Shown here: piece after piece, positions 19,824 through 28,682 of the stretch
Layout of the letters: each line of letters begins with the position of its first letter
Position numbering within the stretch: the first letter of the stretch is position 1
Assembly: GCA_024742665.1 (NCBI GenBank)
Contig: JANSYA010000008.1
Span: 1-64,000, forward strand
Source of the DNA: a bacterium
GTDB taxonomy: Bacteria > Spirochaetota > Leptospiria > Leptospirales > Leptonemataceae
Direction: 5' to 3'
Length of the DNA: 64,000 bases
Program-made: the position numbers and the translations under genes
Notes under the pieces: model-generated
The model's input: only the letters and a program-made list of their open reading frames with translations
Databases searched by the model: none
Told to the model about the DNA's origin: nothing

Positions 19824-21458
19824 TTAGCCGGCCTCCCGGGCGGGGGCAGTGCCGGTATCGTCGTGTTTGTCGGTACCGTAGTCGTATACGCCGGTCGCCG
19901 GGAAGGTCGGAACCGTTTCAAAGTTGTACTTGTGCGGCGGCAGAGTCGCCTGCCATTCCACGCCCAGCGAGTTGAAGGGGTTGGCTTCGGATTTTTTACC
20001 GCGGAAGGCCGCATACATCAGGTGACCCATGATCAAAGCGTACGAGCCGCCATTGATCCAGGAGCCAAACGTGGAGATCATATGCCAGGTCTGGAACTGC
20101 GGCAGATAGTCGTAGTAACGACGCGGCATACCTTCCATACCCAGGAAGAACTGCGGGAAGAACGTCAGGTTGAATCCGATGAAGAGCAGCAGCCAGCCCC
20201 AGAAGGCGACCTTGCGATTGTACATCCGTCCCGTCATCAGAGGGAACCAGTAGTGCAGACCGGCGAAGAGCGCGATCACCGTTCCGCCCTGCATCGTATA
20301 GTGGAAGTGAGCCACGACGAAGTAGGTATCGTGCAGAAAGATGTCGGTTTCGAGAACCGCCAGGTGCGTGCCGGTCAGACCGGCGATCGAGAACAGGAAG
20401 ATGAACCCGAGCGCATACAGCATCGGAATATTAAAGTGAATCGATCCGCGCCAGAGCGTCGAGATCCAGTTGAAGATCTTGATCGCGGTCGGAACGGCGA
20501 CGAAGAAGGTTAAGAACGAGAAAACCCAGCGAGCCCAGTCGGACATACCGCTCACGAACATGTGGTGGCCCCAGACGATGAAGCTCACGAGGGCGATTGC
20601 CAGCGAAGAGTAGGCGATGGCTTTGTAACCGAAAATCGGACGGCGCGAAAAGACCGGCAGGATTTCGGAGATGATACCGAAGCCCGGCAGGATCATAATA
20701 TAGACGACCGGATGCGAGTAGAACCAGAAGAACTGCTCGAACAGAATCGGGTCGCCGCCTTTCGCGGGATTAAAGATACCGATGTCGAGCACGCGCTCCA
20801 GAATCAGCATCACCAGAGTCATGCCGACGATCGGCGTCGCCAGAACCTGGATAATAGAAGTAGCGTAGATGCCCCACACCATCAGCGGAATCTTATCCCA
20901 GGTGAGACCGGGACAGCGCATGCGGTGCACCGTTACGATGAAGTTGAAGCCGGTCATAATGGACGAAAAGCCCATCACGAAGGCGCCCAGGGTCAGCCAG
21001 ATTACCAGGCTGTTCGAAGTCATCGAGTAGGGGGCGTAGAAGGTCCAGCCGGTATCGGCGGGAGATGCGAGCGAAACCAGGGCGATCAAAGCGCCGATGA
21101 TATAAACGTAGAAACTTGCGAGGTTAATGCGCGGAAAAGCGACGTCTTTGGCGCCGATTAAGAGCGGCAAAAGAAAGTTACCGAGCGTGGAGGGAATCCC
21201 CGGCACAATAAACAGGAAGACCATGATCGCGCCGTGCATCGTCATGAGCACGTTGTAGGTCTGAGCGCCGACGATGGTTTCGCCGGGAGCGATCAGTTCC
21301 AGTCGAACGAGCAGAGCGGATACACCGGCGATCACGAAGAAAGTCAGGATCGTGTATAAAAACATGATCCCGATCTTTTTGTGGTCGGTGGTGGTCGCCC
21401 AACCCCAGAAGCCTTTGTCGGCCTGTAGGAAATTTGCGTCTTCTGCGTGTGCTGCCAT
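19824..21458 (-). CDS. coxA: Cytochrome c oxidase subunit I, A2 type
   Basis: This 544-residue catalytic subunit holds haem a and the haem a3-CuB centre. CuB ligands are in SHPVVY and VWGHHMF, and haem ligands are in VAHFHYTM and the early TMHGAIMVFLF. The proton-channel glutamate of A1 oxidases (HPEVY) is replaced by YSHPVVY, the hallmark of the A2 subfamily found in many caa3 enzymes. Twelve helices are expected. The C-terminal tail ends in a hydrophilic Asp/His-rich stretch. It is the third gene of the sco-coxB-coxA-coxC-coxD cluster. Haem A synthesis genes (ctaA, ctaB) are not in this window. Confidence 0.97.
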   Translation of the reverse strand: MAAHAEDANFLQADKGFWGWATTTDHKKIGIMFLYTILTFFVIAGVSALLVRLELIAPGETIVGAQTYNVLMTMHGAIMVFLFIVPGIPSTLGNFLLPLLIGAKDVAFPRINLASFYVYIIGALIALVSLASPADTGWTFYAPYSMTSNSLVIWLTLGAFVMGFSSIMTGFNFIVTVHRMRCPGLTWDKIPLMVWGIYATSIIQVLATPIVGMTLVMLILERVLDIGIFNPAKGGDPILFEQFFWFYSHPVVYIMILPGFGIISEILPVFSRRPIFGYKAIAYSSLAIALVSFIVWGHHMFVSGMSDWARWVFSFLTFFVAVPTAIKIFNWISTLWRGSIHFNIPMLYALGFIFLFSIAGLTGTHLAVLETDIFLHDTYFVVAHFHYTMQGGTVIALFAGLHYWFPLMTGRMYNRKVAFWGWLLLFIGFNLTFFPQFFLGMEGMPRRYYDYLPQFQTWHMISTFGSWINGGSYALIMGHLMYAAFRGKKSEANPFNSLGVEWQATLPPHKYNFETVPTFPATGVYDYGTDKHDDTGTAPAREAG

Positions 21459-21480
21459 AATAGTTGCGTCTCCGTCTGTC

Positions 21481-22491
21481 TTACAGAGTCTTCATGTATT
21501 CGATTACCGATTGAATCTCGGAATCGCTCAGATTTTGAACGGGCATCGCGGCCGGATAGCCTTCGACGATCTGCTCGTTTGGATTTAGAATAGAACTGCG
21601 GATATAGTTTTCATCCGCTTCGACGCTGGTGCCGTCGGCCATGGGGCGATTCGTGCCGTAGACTCCCTGAAAGGAGGGACCCACGATCCGGCTGCCGTCT
21701 ACCGAGTGACAGCTTACGCAGTTCCCCTGGTAGATCTTTTCGCCTTTTTCGACGCTGATGTCGCCGGCTTCGGCTTCGATGCTGGCGATCTTCGCGCGAA
21801 AGTCTTCCGGCGCCATGACGACCGCGTGGCCGATCATATAGCTGTGGTCTTTGCCGCAGTATTCGGTGCAGAAAATATCGTAGCGGGCGTGCTCTTTGTC
21901 GGTCTTATCCGCTTTGTCGCCTTCTTCGCTGATGACTGCTTTCGCCAGCTTGATGCCGCCCTCTTTGATCAGGGGCGTAAACGTTACGTAAGTAAAAATA
22001 TTCGGAGTTACGTCTTCTTTCACCCGGAATGCCGGAATGAAAAAGGAGTGCAGCACGTCCTGGGATTTCATCACCAGTTTGACTGCCTGACCTTCTTCAA
22101 GATAGAGCGTATTGTAAGTTTTGATCAGCGTCGCCTTGTCCGCGTCGGTGCGAAGCTCGGCGGGGTAGGTGTATTCCCAGGCCCACTGCTTGCCGGAGAC
22201 CGAGATGATCATGGCGTCATCCGGTGCGGTGCGCATATTGATGAAACCAACCAGGCCCCATACATACAGAACGACGAAGACGATCGAAGGAATCACCGTC
22301 CAGATGATTTCGACCGTGGTACTGTGCGCGATGCTGGAGGTCCGATCGTTGGGACCCCGGCGGCGATAGACGATGATAAAATAGACGAGAACTGCATTCA
22401 CCAGCAGAAACGCGCCGATGGTGAGAACGTTGATCCAGAACATGAGCAAGTCATGGTGTGGAGCGTTGAGAGATGCGCCTTCTATATACAT
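21481..22491 (-). CDS. coxB: Cytochrome c oxidase subunit II with fused cytochrome c (caa3)
   Basis: The 336-residue protein has two N-terminal helices and a cupredoxin domain binding CuA through CTEYCGKDHSYM (two Cys, Glu, His and Met). A C-terminal cytochrome c domain follows, with haem-binding CVSCH and a later Met-ligand region near YPAAMPV. The fused cytochrome makes this a caa3 oxidase. A hydrophilic insert rich in Lys, Asp and Glu (about 175-200) precedes the CuA loop. There is no clear signal peptide or lipobox, and the first helix serves as signal-anchor. The gene lies 45 bases downstream of sco and 22 bases upstream of coxA. Confidence 0.97.
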   Translation of the reverse strand: MYIEGASLNAPHHDLLMFWINVLTIGAFLLVNAVLVYFIIVYRRRGPNDRTSSIAHSTTVEIIWTVIPSIVFVVLYVWGLVGFINMRTAPDDAMIISVSGKQWAWEYTYPAELRTDADKATLIKTYNTLYLEEGQAVKLVMKSQDVLHSFFIPAFRVKEDVTPNIFTYVTFTPLIKEGGIKLAKAVISEEGDKADKTDKEHARYDIFCTEYCGKDHSYMIGHAVVMAPEDFRAKIASIEAEAGDISVEKGEKIYQGNCVSCHSVDGSRIVGPSFQGVYGTNRPMADGTSVEADENYIRSSILNPNEQIVEGYPAAMPVQNLSDSEIQSVIEYMKTL

Positions 22492-22536
22492 GTAGAGAAT
22501 ACCCTGCTCTCCAGTAATAATTCCAGGCTGAAGGGC

Positions 22537-23439
22537 TCAAGCTTTTTCCTTTCTGCGCAGCAAAAATATTAGTCCCACGATAAAAATCAGTGTCAAGACT
22601 CCGCCGGCTCGCACGAAGACCCAGACTGCGGGAGTGTACTTCCCTTCTTGTTCGTCATAGCGAAAGCAATAGAGGAAAATTCGCTCGGCGGTGTTGCCGA
22701 TTTTCCCGTACGACGATTCGATCAGGGACAGTCGGAAAGTTCCCGGCTGAAAATTCACGCCGTACAGGTAGCGCGTGATTTTTCCGTCCGGCGAAAGCAT
22801 GACGATCACCGCTCCATGACTGTAGTCTTTCTCGCCGTCCGGCCGGTAGCGGTACCCCACGGCGTCCATGAGTCGTGCCACCTGGTCCGCGTCCCCGGTC
22901 AGAAATTGCCAGGCCGCGGGTTTCAGCGGGGGAGTGAAGCGCTGGCGATACATTTCGCCCTTTTTCCGGGCTATGGCGGTCGTATCTTCGGGTCGGAAGC
23001 TGACCGACAGGATGCTATAGTCGCGTCCGGGAGTCAGACCACGGGAAGCCTGGACCTCCGCGGCCGCCTTGTGGACCGCGTTAAAGACGTAAGTACATAA
23101 ACGCGGGCATATATAATAAGAAGGAATCAGAATTACAGGTTTTTGAGATCCTGTCTCGAAGAGATCTGCAAGGCTGACCTCTTCGCCGTTTTCGTCCCGC
23201 AGGAGCACGTCCATCGGGACATGCTCGCCCAGAAGTTCACTCGGGGCCAGGTCGTCCTGGTCCCGGGTGGTCTCGCCGAGCAAGGGGATTAACGCCGCGC
23301 CGGGTCCGATCGCCGCCAGAAGCACCAGGCAAAGGCCCATACCCGTCCGGATGGGGCTGAAAGCATACCGGCCGCTTCCGGGCTCTGATCGGCCCGGTCT
23401 GTGAGGATTCCGCTGCGTCAGGAAGGTGGAAAGGATCAT
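22537..23439 (-). CDS. SCO1/SenC-type copper chaperone
   Basis: This 300-residue protein delivers copper to, or reduces, the CuA site of oxidase subunit II. It has an N-terminal signal/anchor (about 33-52), a thioredoxin fold with metal-binding CPRLC, and the conserved distal His in DYSHGAVIVML. A further C-terminal membrane helix (about 273-295) precedes a Lys/Arg-rich end, an extra found in some SCO proteins. The frame is open much further upstream, but that part is antisense to the MORN gene. The start at ATG 23439 is inferred from protein content, since no strong ribosome site is visible. First gene of the oxidase operon. Confidence 0.88.
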   Translation of the reverse strand: MILSTFLTQRNPHRPGRSEPGSGRYAFSPIRTGMGLCLVLLAAIGPGAALIPLLGETTRDQDDLAPSELLGEHVPMDVLLRDENGEEVSLADLFETGSQKPVILIPSYYICPRLCTYVFNAVHKAAAEVQASRGLTPGRDYSILSVSFRPEDTTAIARKKGEMYRQRFTPPLKPAAWQFLTGDADQVARLMDAVGYRYRPDGEKDYSHGAVIVMLSPDGKITRYLYGVNFQPGTFRLSLIESSYGKIGNTAERIFLYCFRYDEQEGKYTPAVWVFVRAGGVLTLIFIVGLIFLLRRKEKA

Positions 23440-23538
23440 TTTTATGGTTTCCCGATAGACTCCGCTTATTATTATCTGCCTGAGCCCCTGCCTGGTGTTA
23501 TTTTTTATCCCGGCCGGCTTTAACAGGAGTTTTTTAAT

Positions 23539-24186
23539 ATGAAAATCGATCTCGTAAAATCTTCCCCGGTGGAACTGCGCAGCCTGATCGCGCTTGCTCT
23601 GCGGGCGCTGGTCATCGCGACTATCGCGGCCGGCGTTGTCGCCTGTTCGTCCAGTGAAACGAAAGAAGAAGGCGCCGGCGCGGAAGAAAACGGAACGACC
23701 GAAGAAGCGATGGAGCGCGGCGAAGCCGCGATCGACGGCAAAGGCTGCGTGATCGGCGACTGCGAGAACGGCAGCGGCACCTTCGTTTATGAAAACGGCG
23801 ACCGCTACGTCGGCGATTTTAAGAACGGCGAGCGCGACGGGAAAGGCACTTTTGAATACGCGAACGGCGATCGTTTTATCGGCGGCTACGCGAACGGCGA
23901 ACGCAACGGCGAAGGCACCTACGTATTCGCGAACGGCGATCGTTACGTCGGTCAATTTCAGAACGGACTGCGCGCCGGTAAGGGCGTATACACATTCGGC
24001 GGCGGCGGCGTATTTCGCGGTCAGTTCGAGCAGGACGGCGACAAAGGCAACGGCACTCTCGTGCAGGGCGAAACGCCTTTCGACTGCGATCTGCGTAACA
24101 AGGGTCTCTACTGTGAAGCTTCGAAAGAAGGCAAAGTAATCAAAGAAGCCGTCGACGACTCAGGACTGTCCGGCGAAAACCAGTAA
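23539..24186 (+). CDS. MORN-repeat lipoprotein
   Basis: The 215-residue exported protein has a signal ending in VVAC (lipobox Cys near residue 36) and an acidic linker. About five MORN repeats (residues 78-170) follow, of the form NGDRYVGDFKNGERDGKG. MORN repeats form extended beta-hairpin arrays that bind lipids or proteins. The C-terminus is Lys/Glu-rich and holds two Cys (DCDLRNKGLYC) that may pair with the two before the repeats (GCVIGDC). AGGAG lies about nine bases before ATG 23539. It is divergent from sco, sharing a 99-base promoter region. Confidence 0.85.
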   Translation: MKIDLVKSSPVELRSLIALALRALVIATIAAGVVACSSSETKEEGAGAEENGTTEEAMERGEAAIDGKGCVIGDCENGSGTFVYENGDRYVGDFKNGERDGKGTFEYANGDRFIGGYANGERNGEGTYVFANGDRYVGQFQNGLRAGKGVYTFGGGGVFRGQFEQDGDKGNGTLVQGETPFDCDLRNKGLYCEASKEGKVIKEAVDDSGLSGENQ

Positions 24187-24275
24187 TCGAATTCAAGCGC
24201 GCTCGATTTTCCGCTGAATAAAATTAGCAAAGTGCTCTCGGCAACGGGTGACCGGAGTCGGAGGTACTGCGCTGG

Positions 24276-25373
24276 TTGCGCGCGCGTGACTTGATTGCGG
24301 CCCTGATGCAGGCGAGTGCGAATGTCAGGGCCAAAATCAAAATCCACGAACGGCTCTCAATGATGTCTGACGATTCCGCTGCGACCGAAGCCGCATCCCC
24401 GTCTGAATCTACGGACGATCATCGCGGCTCGCACGAGATCACAATCCCGTTGACGCACATAAAGCTTGCCGGGCAGAACTGGCCGGCTGAAGCTGAAGCG
24501 TCGGAGAAACTCCCGGTGCTGGCTTTGCACGGCTGGCTCGACAACGCTGCCAGCTTTCGCAGACTGATCCCGCTCTTGCCGAAGGATCGCCGCTTTGTCG
24601 CGCTGGACTTACCCGGTCACGGCCTGTCCGAACACCGCCCCGCGGGATCCTACGGCTACTTCATGGACTACGTGCCCTTCGTCTTCGAAGCGGCCGACGC
24701 TCTGGGCTGGGAGCGATTTGTATTGATGGGGCACAGTATGGGGGCCGGTATCGGCACCCTGGCGGCGGGGACCTTTCCGGATCGCGTGGCCGGACTGATT
24801 TTGATCGATGGCATGGGACCGCTGACGGAATCCGACGAAGGTGCTCCGGCGCGCTTTCGCAGCTTTTTGCAGAGCGTGCGCCGTGCGCAAAAGAGCGAAG
24901 CCCGCGACCGAGGCGCGGCACCGGGCGATTCCAGCAGCGCCGCGGCCGTTACGAATACCGGAGGCGGCAGCGTGTACTCCAGCGAAGACCATGCGGTGCG
25001 TGCCCGCAAACTGGTCGGGGGGTTGAGCGACGCTTCCGCTCGCCTGCTCGTGCAGCGCAATTTGATGCAGCGTCTTGATGGGCAGGGCGCGGTCGACGGA
25101 TTCATCTGGCGCACGGACGCGCGCTTGAAGCTGCCGTCGCCGATGCGTCTGACCGAAAAGCAGGTGCGGGCCTTTCTCTCGGAAATTGAAGCGCCGACTC
25201 TGATGCTTGCCGCCCTCGACTCTGAATTTGCGGCCTATGAAAATCTGATTCAAGCCCGCGCCGGTTCCATTCGCGATCTAAGCACGAAAAAACTGAGTGG
25301 CGGCCATCATCTCCACATGGAAAATCCGGAGCCGGTGGCGCAGGCGATAGCGGAATTTCTGGGTCGCGTCTGA
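24276..25373 (+). CDS. Alpha/beta-hydrolase
   Basis: The 365-residue hydrolase has the canonical fold. The oxyanion strand is LHGWLDNAASF, the nucleophile elbow GHSMGAG, and the catalytic His lies in SGGHHLHM near the C-terminus. An Ala/Ser/Gly-rich cap insert sits at about 210-235. It resembles the serine-hydrolase-like (SERHL/MhpC) group and the substrate is not predictable. A TTG at 24276 is preceded by GGAGGT (24260-24265) at ten bases and is taken as the start. Two ATG codons at 24360 and 24363 have no ribosome site. The latter would remove a polar 28-residue leader. Confidence 0.85.
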   Translation: MRARDLIAALMQASANVRAKIKIHERLSMMSDDSAATEAASPSESTDDHRGSHEITIPLTHIKLAGQNWPAEAEASEKLPVLALHGWLDNAASFRRLIPLLPKDRRFVALDLPGHGLSEHRPAGSYGYFMDYVPFVFEAADALGWERFVLMGHSMGAGIGTLAAGTFPDRVAGLILIDGMGPLTESDEGAPARFRSFLQSVRRAQKSEARDRGAAPGDSSSAAAVTNTGGGSVYSSEDHAVRARKLVGGLSDASARLLVQRNLMQRLDGQGAVDGFIWRTDARLKLPSPMRLTEKQVRAFLSEIEAPTLMLAALDSEFAAYENLIQARAGSIRDLSTKKLSGGHHLHMENPEPVAQAIAEFLGRV

Positions 25374-25403
25374 TCATTTAAAACAGAGCCAGGAGGCTGC
25401 CTG

Positions 25404-26816
25404 ATGTTCGATTTCCGAAAAATACGCCCGACAATTCAGCGCACAACTCCGCTTTCGACGATCGCCTTCATGATGGGCCTCCTGGTGTTCGCAGCGATCG
25501 GGGGCGCCCACTGGTCTCGAATCGAATCGCAGCCGGACGACGCGTACCGCCGCACGCTCTTTATCAACTTTCGCGGCGTGACGCTGACCAAAGGCGCCTG
25601 GGACCCCGTGAAAAATACGGCGGGCATGCCGCTGCACAAATCGGGGCCGAACAAAGCGGTTTTTCCATTTTACTCACCGCCCTGCAAAACAGACAGCGAC
25701 TGCCGCGTGGGTTCCTGCTCGTATCCAATGCCGGAGCGCAAGGCCTTCAAGTACAATCCCTTTAAAGAAAAGCCGTTCAAGCGCTGCAGCAAACCCGATC
25801 CGCTATTCGAAAAGCAGGTCGTCTACTACGCGAAAAAAATCTTTGAGCAGTTCAACGTTCGCATCGTCTCGGAAAGACCGGCGTCCGGCGATTACGATAT
25901 GATCGTCATGAACTACAACAGCACGGTCGGCGTGCCCCACGGCGGCAGCGCCGGCTTTACCTGCGATGCGAATCGCGGCAATATGATCGCCTTCGTTCAG
26001 GATTCGCGCTGGGGGCACGGGCCGAAAAATCTCGCGAATATTATCGCGCATGAATTTGGACATACGCTGGGCCTGGCGCATACGGACGCCCAAACCCGCA
26101 CGGATCCCATGGGCGCGGGGGGCTGGGGGCTTGACATTCCGCGCTTCGAAGATCGCTGCTTAAAACACGATCGCGGGGCCCGCAAGGGTTGCGAGATCAC
26201 AAAGCAACACTGTCCGGCCGGCCAGCACAATACCCACCGCATCGTTATGGATCGCCTTGGCCCCCGGCAGCACAGCGAGGCGCTCGTGTTTCCCCAGGGG
26301 GAGGCGGGCCTCGTCTTCACGGCCTATCACGGGCAGCAGAAATCGGATCGGCGGGAAATGCTCTGCCAGGATTCCTCCTATCTCGTGGGTCTTGAATGGC
26401 ACTACGGCGCGATCATCGATCGGGTGCGGGGGATTTGCAGCAACGGCGCTGCTACGGGCGATCTGGGAGCGAACTCCGGCAACGGTCCGGACCGTTTCGT
26501 ATGCGATAAAAAATCCGGCGATCGCATCGAGTCGATCGCGGCCCGGGCCTTCGGCTACGGCGACGCGATCGAAAAGCTTACGATCAAGTGTAAGAGCGGC
26601 CAGTCGAAAACCGTCGGCGGCTGGGGCGACGACGGCAAATTACAGAAGCCCGCGCTGGCATGTCCTCCCGGCTCGCGCCCCGTGGGTTTGAGCGGGAACA
26701 AAGGCGCCTGGCTCAACGCGATCGCACTGGCGTGTCGATCGGAAAGCCCTGCGCCCCCGGAGCCCGGCTTTCGGGTGCGGGGCGGTGACGCGCGCCCGAT
26801 TCCGCGCATCGATTGA
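25404..26816 (+). CDS. Secreted metzincin (matrixin-like) metalloprotease
   Basis: The 470-residue protein has an N-terminal hydrophobic signal (about 19-36). A Cys-rich segment (CKTDSDCRVGSC near residue 94) follows. The zinc site HEFGHTLGLAH spans His216-His226 with catalytic Glu217, and a Met in DPMGAGG ten residues later could be the Met-turn. The C-terminal ~200 residues contain six or more Cys and repeated LVGLEW/PVGLSGN-type motifs resembling beta-sheet binding modules. AGGAGG lies about ten bases upstream. Substrates are unknown; a role outside the cell or at its surface is likely. Distinct from the astacin and reprolysin families by its zinc-motif tail. Confidence 0.82.
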   Translation: MFDFRKIRPTIQRTTPLSTIAFMMGLLVFAAIGGAHWSRIESQPDDAYRRTLFINFRGVTLTKGAWDPVKNTAGMPLHKSGPNKAVFPFYSPPCKTDSDCRVGSCSYPMPERKAFKYNPFKEKPFKRCSKPDPLFEKQVVYYAKKIFEQFNVRIVSERPASGDYDMIVMNYNSTVGVPHGGSAGFTCDANRGNMIAFVQDSRWGHGPKNLANIIAHEFGHTLGLAHTDAQTRTDPMGAGGWGLDIPRFEDRCLKHDRGARKGCEITKQHCPAGQHNTHRIVMDRLGPRQHSEALVFPQGEAGLVFTAYHGQQKSDRREMLCQDSSYLVGLEWHYGAIIDRVRGICSNGAATGDLGANSGNGPDRFVCDKKSGDRIESIAARAFGYGDAIEKLTIKCKSGQSKTVGGWGDDGKLQKPALACPPGSRPVGLSGNKGAWLNAIALACRSESPAPPEPGFRVRGGDARPIPRID

Positions 26817-26830
26817 TGGAACTGAAATAC

Positions 26831-26867
26831 AGCCATCCCGGCCGCCTGTGGATCGGCCGGGATGGCT
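26831..26867. terminator. Strong bidirectional hairpin between convergent genes
   Basis: A perfect 14-base stem (26831-26844 with 26854-26867) encloses a nine-base loop between the metzincin gene and the convergent SnoaL-like gene. There is no clear U tract, so termination may be Rho-assisted, or the hairpin may protect 3' ends. Confidence 0.6.
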
Positions 26868-26885
26868 GGCGGAGCGAGCCGGGTT

Positions 26886-27263
26886 TCAGTACATCGTATT
26901 TTCGTTCGCGGAGTTGGCCGGGATCTTTTGAATCGCGTCCCAGTGCTCGCAGATCTTACCGGCTGCGTTGAATCGCAGGAAATCCATCGTAACGTACTCT
27001 TCGCCGCCGGGCCAGATCTGGTGAGTATGGAGCGCGACCAGATCGCCTTCGGCGATGCAGCGCACGAATTCGATCGACTTGTCGGGATATTCGCGCTGCA
27101 TACGCTGGAAGTATTCGATGAAACCGTCGGGGCCGTTCGCCACGTCGGGGTTGTGCTGGATATATTCGTCGCCGACGTAGCGGGCGACCGCGCCTGCGGG
27201 ATCGCCTTCGTAGGCTTCGCGATAGAAGGCGACGGCGTTTCGTTTATTCGCTTCGAGATTCAT
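26886..27263 (-). CDS. SnoaL-like / NTF2-fold protein
   Basis: The 125-residue protein has a cone-shaped NTF2 fold as in the SnoaL polyketide cyclase-like family. Characteristic segments are YIQHNPDVANGPDGFIEYF and DFLRFNAAGKICEHWDAIQ. Such stand-alone proteins are usually small-molecule isomerases/hydrolases or have no known activity. The start at 27263 is supported by AGGAG six bases upstream. It is encoded downstream of an AraC-type regulator on the same strand, so regulation by that protein is plausible. Confidence 0.85.
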   Translation of the reverse strand: MNLEANKRNAVAFYREAYEGDPAGAVARYVGDEYIQHNPDVANGPDGFIEYFQRMQREYPDKSIEFVRCIAEGDLVALHTHQIWPGGEEYVTMDFLRFNAAGKICEHWDAIQKIPANSANENTMY

Positions 27264-27378
27264 GGGTGCTCCTGGCGCCGTGCGGGACTTTACGAATTTG
27301 GAACCGCCCGGTGAAGATGGAAACGAAGCATAAACCTGGCGACGGTTTTGCACAAGGTCGATTGGACACCGAGAATGG

Positions 27379-28269
27379 TTAATATCGAACCGGGTCCGTC
27401 CGGGAGCGCCGGCGAAAGCGAGCCGGAGTTTCGCCGGCGTAGCGTTTGAAATATTTGACGAAGTTCGTGGTTTCGTCGAAGCCCAGTACGACCGAGAGCT
27501 CTTCGATTGGATCGTCGCCGACCGCCAACAGGCGTTTCGCTTCGACGACGACAAATTGATCGATGACCTGTTTGGCCGTGCTGCGGGCGACCTCTTTGCA
27601 GACGGTATTCAGATGCTTGTAGCTGATGCGCATCATGTCCGCATAGTCTGTCGCATTGCGGCTGGTGCGATGGTGCTGTTTGATCAAACCGAAGAAGAGC
27701 GCAAAGGACTCAATTTTTTCGGACGAATCCACGGTCGTTGGCGTCGTGCGACGCAGGCGGCAGACCTGGAGCAGCAGATAGTCGAGCAGGGCGCGCAGAA
27801 TATCCGCCCGCTCGGAATCCTCGCCAACTTGCCACTCCGCGCTCAGCATCTGAATCGTCTGGATTATCCGCTCTGTGCTTCGGATTACGGGGGGATAATC
27901 CGTCAGGGGATAGAGTAGATTCAAGAGCACCGAGTTGGAAAGTGAGGCCTTCCGAAACATGAAACGTTCCGTGAAGAGAATCATGATCCCGTCAAAATCG
28001 GCCTGGTTTGCAAAGCGCTGCAGCTGTCCCTGGCCGACGAAGACCAGATCCCCCGCGCGCACATCGTAGCTCTGTAAGTCGATCGTATGGCTGCCGGCTC
28101 CCCGATCGACGTAGATCAGGATACAGAAATCCGTGCGATGGGTCAGCGTGGGATCGTGTTCGTGATTGCTCTGCTCTAGAATTTTTCTGAGCCGGGTGAT
28201 TTCAAATCCGAGCGGGACCTGATCGGAAAAATGAACGAGCGGAATCGGCTGTGGAGTTGATTCGGACAT
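27379..28269 (-). CDS. AraC-family transcriptional regulator
   Basis: The 296-residue regulator has an N-terminal cupin-like sensing domain (about 15-130, with DLQSYDVRAGDLVFVGQGQ) and a C-terminal pair of helix-turn-helix motifs (about 195-290). The latter are recognised by MRISYKHLNTVCKE and VLGFDETTNFVKYFKRYAGE followed by TPARFR. The cupin part suggests a small aromatic or amphipathic effector. It is seven bases downstream of a small lipoprotein gene and 115 bases upstream of the SnoaL-like gene. AGG lies near the ATG at 28269. Confidence 0.9.
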   Translation of the reverse strand: MSESTPQPIPLVHFSDQVPLGFEITRLRKILEQSNHEHDPTLTHRTDFCILIYVDRGAGSHTIDLQSYDVRAGDLVFVGQGQLQRFANQADFDGIMILFTERFMFRKASLSNSVLLNLLYPLTDYPPVIRSTERIIQTIQMLSAEWQVGEDSERADILRALLDYLLLQVCRLRRTTPTTVDSSEKIESFALFFGLIKQHHRTSRNATDYADMMRISYKHLNTVCKEVARSTAKQVIDQFVVVEAKRLLAVGDDPIEELSVVLGFDETTNFVKYFKRYAGETPARFRRRSRTDPVRY

Positions 28270-28276
28270 GGCCTGA

Positions 28277-28477
28277 TCAGCCGCCCAAACAGGCTCCGGT
28301 GGCCGAGGTGGTTAAACAAATCTGGCGTCGATCTTCAGGCGCGGGTAGATTCTGGCAAATCAGTACGGCGGCCAGGCAAATCGACGCGCTCTCTTCATAG
28401 GAAGGATCGTCATCATCGGAATCGCAGTGGATGAGAACCGCGCAACAGAGAATCAGAAGCAGGAGCAGGCGTTTCAT
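28277..28477 (-). CDS. Small Cys-containing lipoprotein
   Basis: The 66-residue precursor has a basic N-terminus, a Leu-rich signal and a lipobox-like VLIHC (Cys19). A short Asp-rich spacer and a mature part with four further Cys follow. The mature protein would be under 50 residues. No family is recognised. It sits directly upstream of the AraC gene with a seven-base gap and could be co-transcribed. The coding call rests on the clear signal sequence and the tight packing. Confidence 0.65.
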   Translation of the reverse strand: MKRLLLLLILCCAVLIHCDSDDDDPSYEESASICLAAVLICQNLPAPEDRRQICLTTSATGACLGG

Positions 28478-28529
28478 TGTTTGCGTTTTTCCCGAACAGG
28501 AAGGCCGGCGACTGGCGAAATGAAAACTG

Positions 28530-28602
28530 AGCCTCCGAGCGGATTCGAACCGCTGACCCCTTCATTACGAGTGAAGTGCTCTACCAGCTGAGCTACGGAG
28601 GC
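28530..28602 (-). tRNA. tRNA-Thr(CGU)
   Basis: The minus strand folds with acceptor arms GCCTCCG/CGGAGGC, D arm GCTCAGCTGGTAGAGC, anticodon loop CTCGTAA (anticodon CGU) and T loop GTTCGAATC. CCA is not encoded. Confidence 0.97.
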
Positions 28603-28682
28603 GTAAATTCTGGTGTGAAAGTCGAAACCGGGAAGCCCGGCTCGAAATGTATTCAGCAAAAAAGGAGGCTTTCCCGGCAATC

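Noticed and set aside
23440..23955. N-terminal extension of the SCO frame
   Set aside because: It is antisense to the MORN gene and gives a repetitive Ala/Val-rich string; SCO-like content starts at 23439.
28474..28680. Minus-strand frame over tRNA-Thr
   Set aside because: The AQLVEH-type peptide is the well-known translation of a tRNA gene, not a protein.
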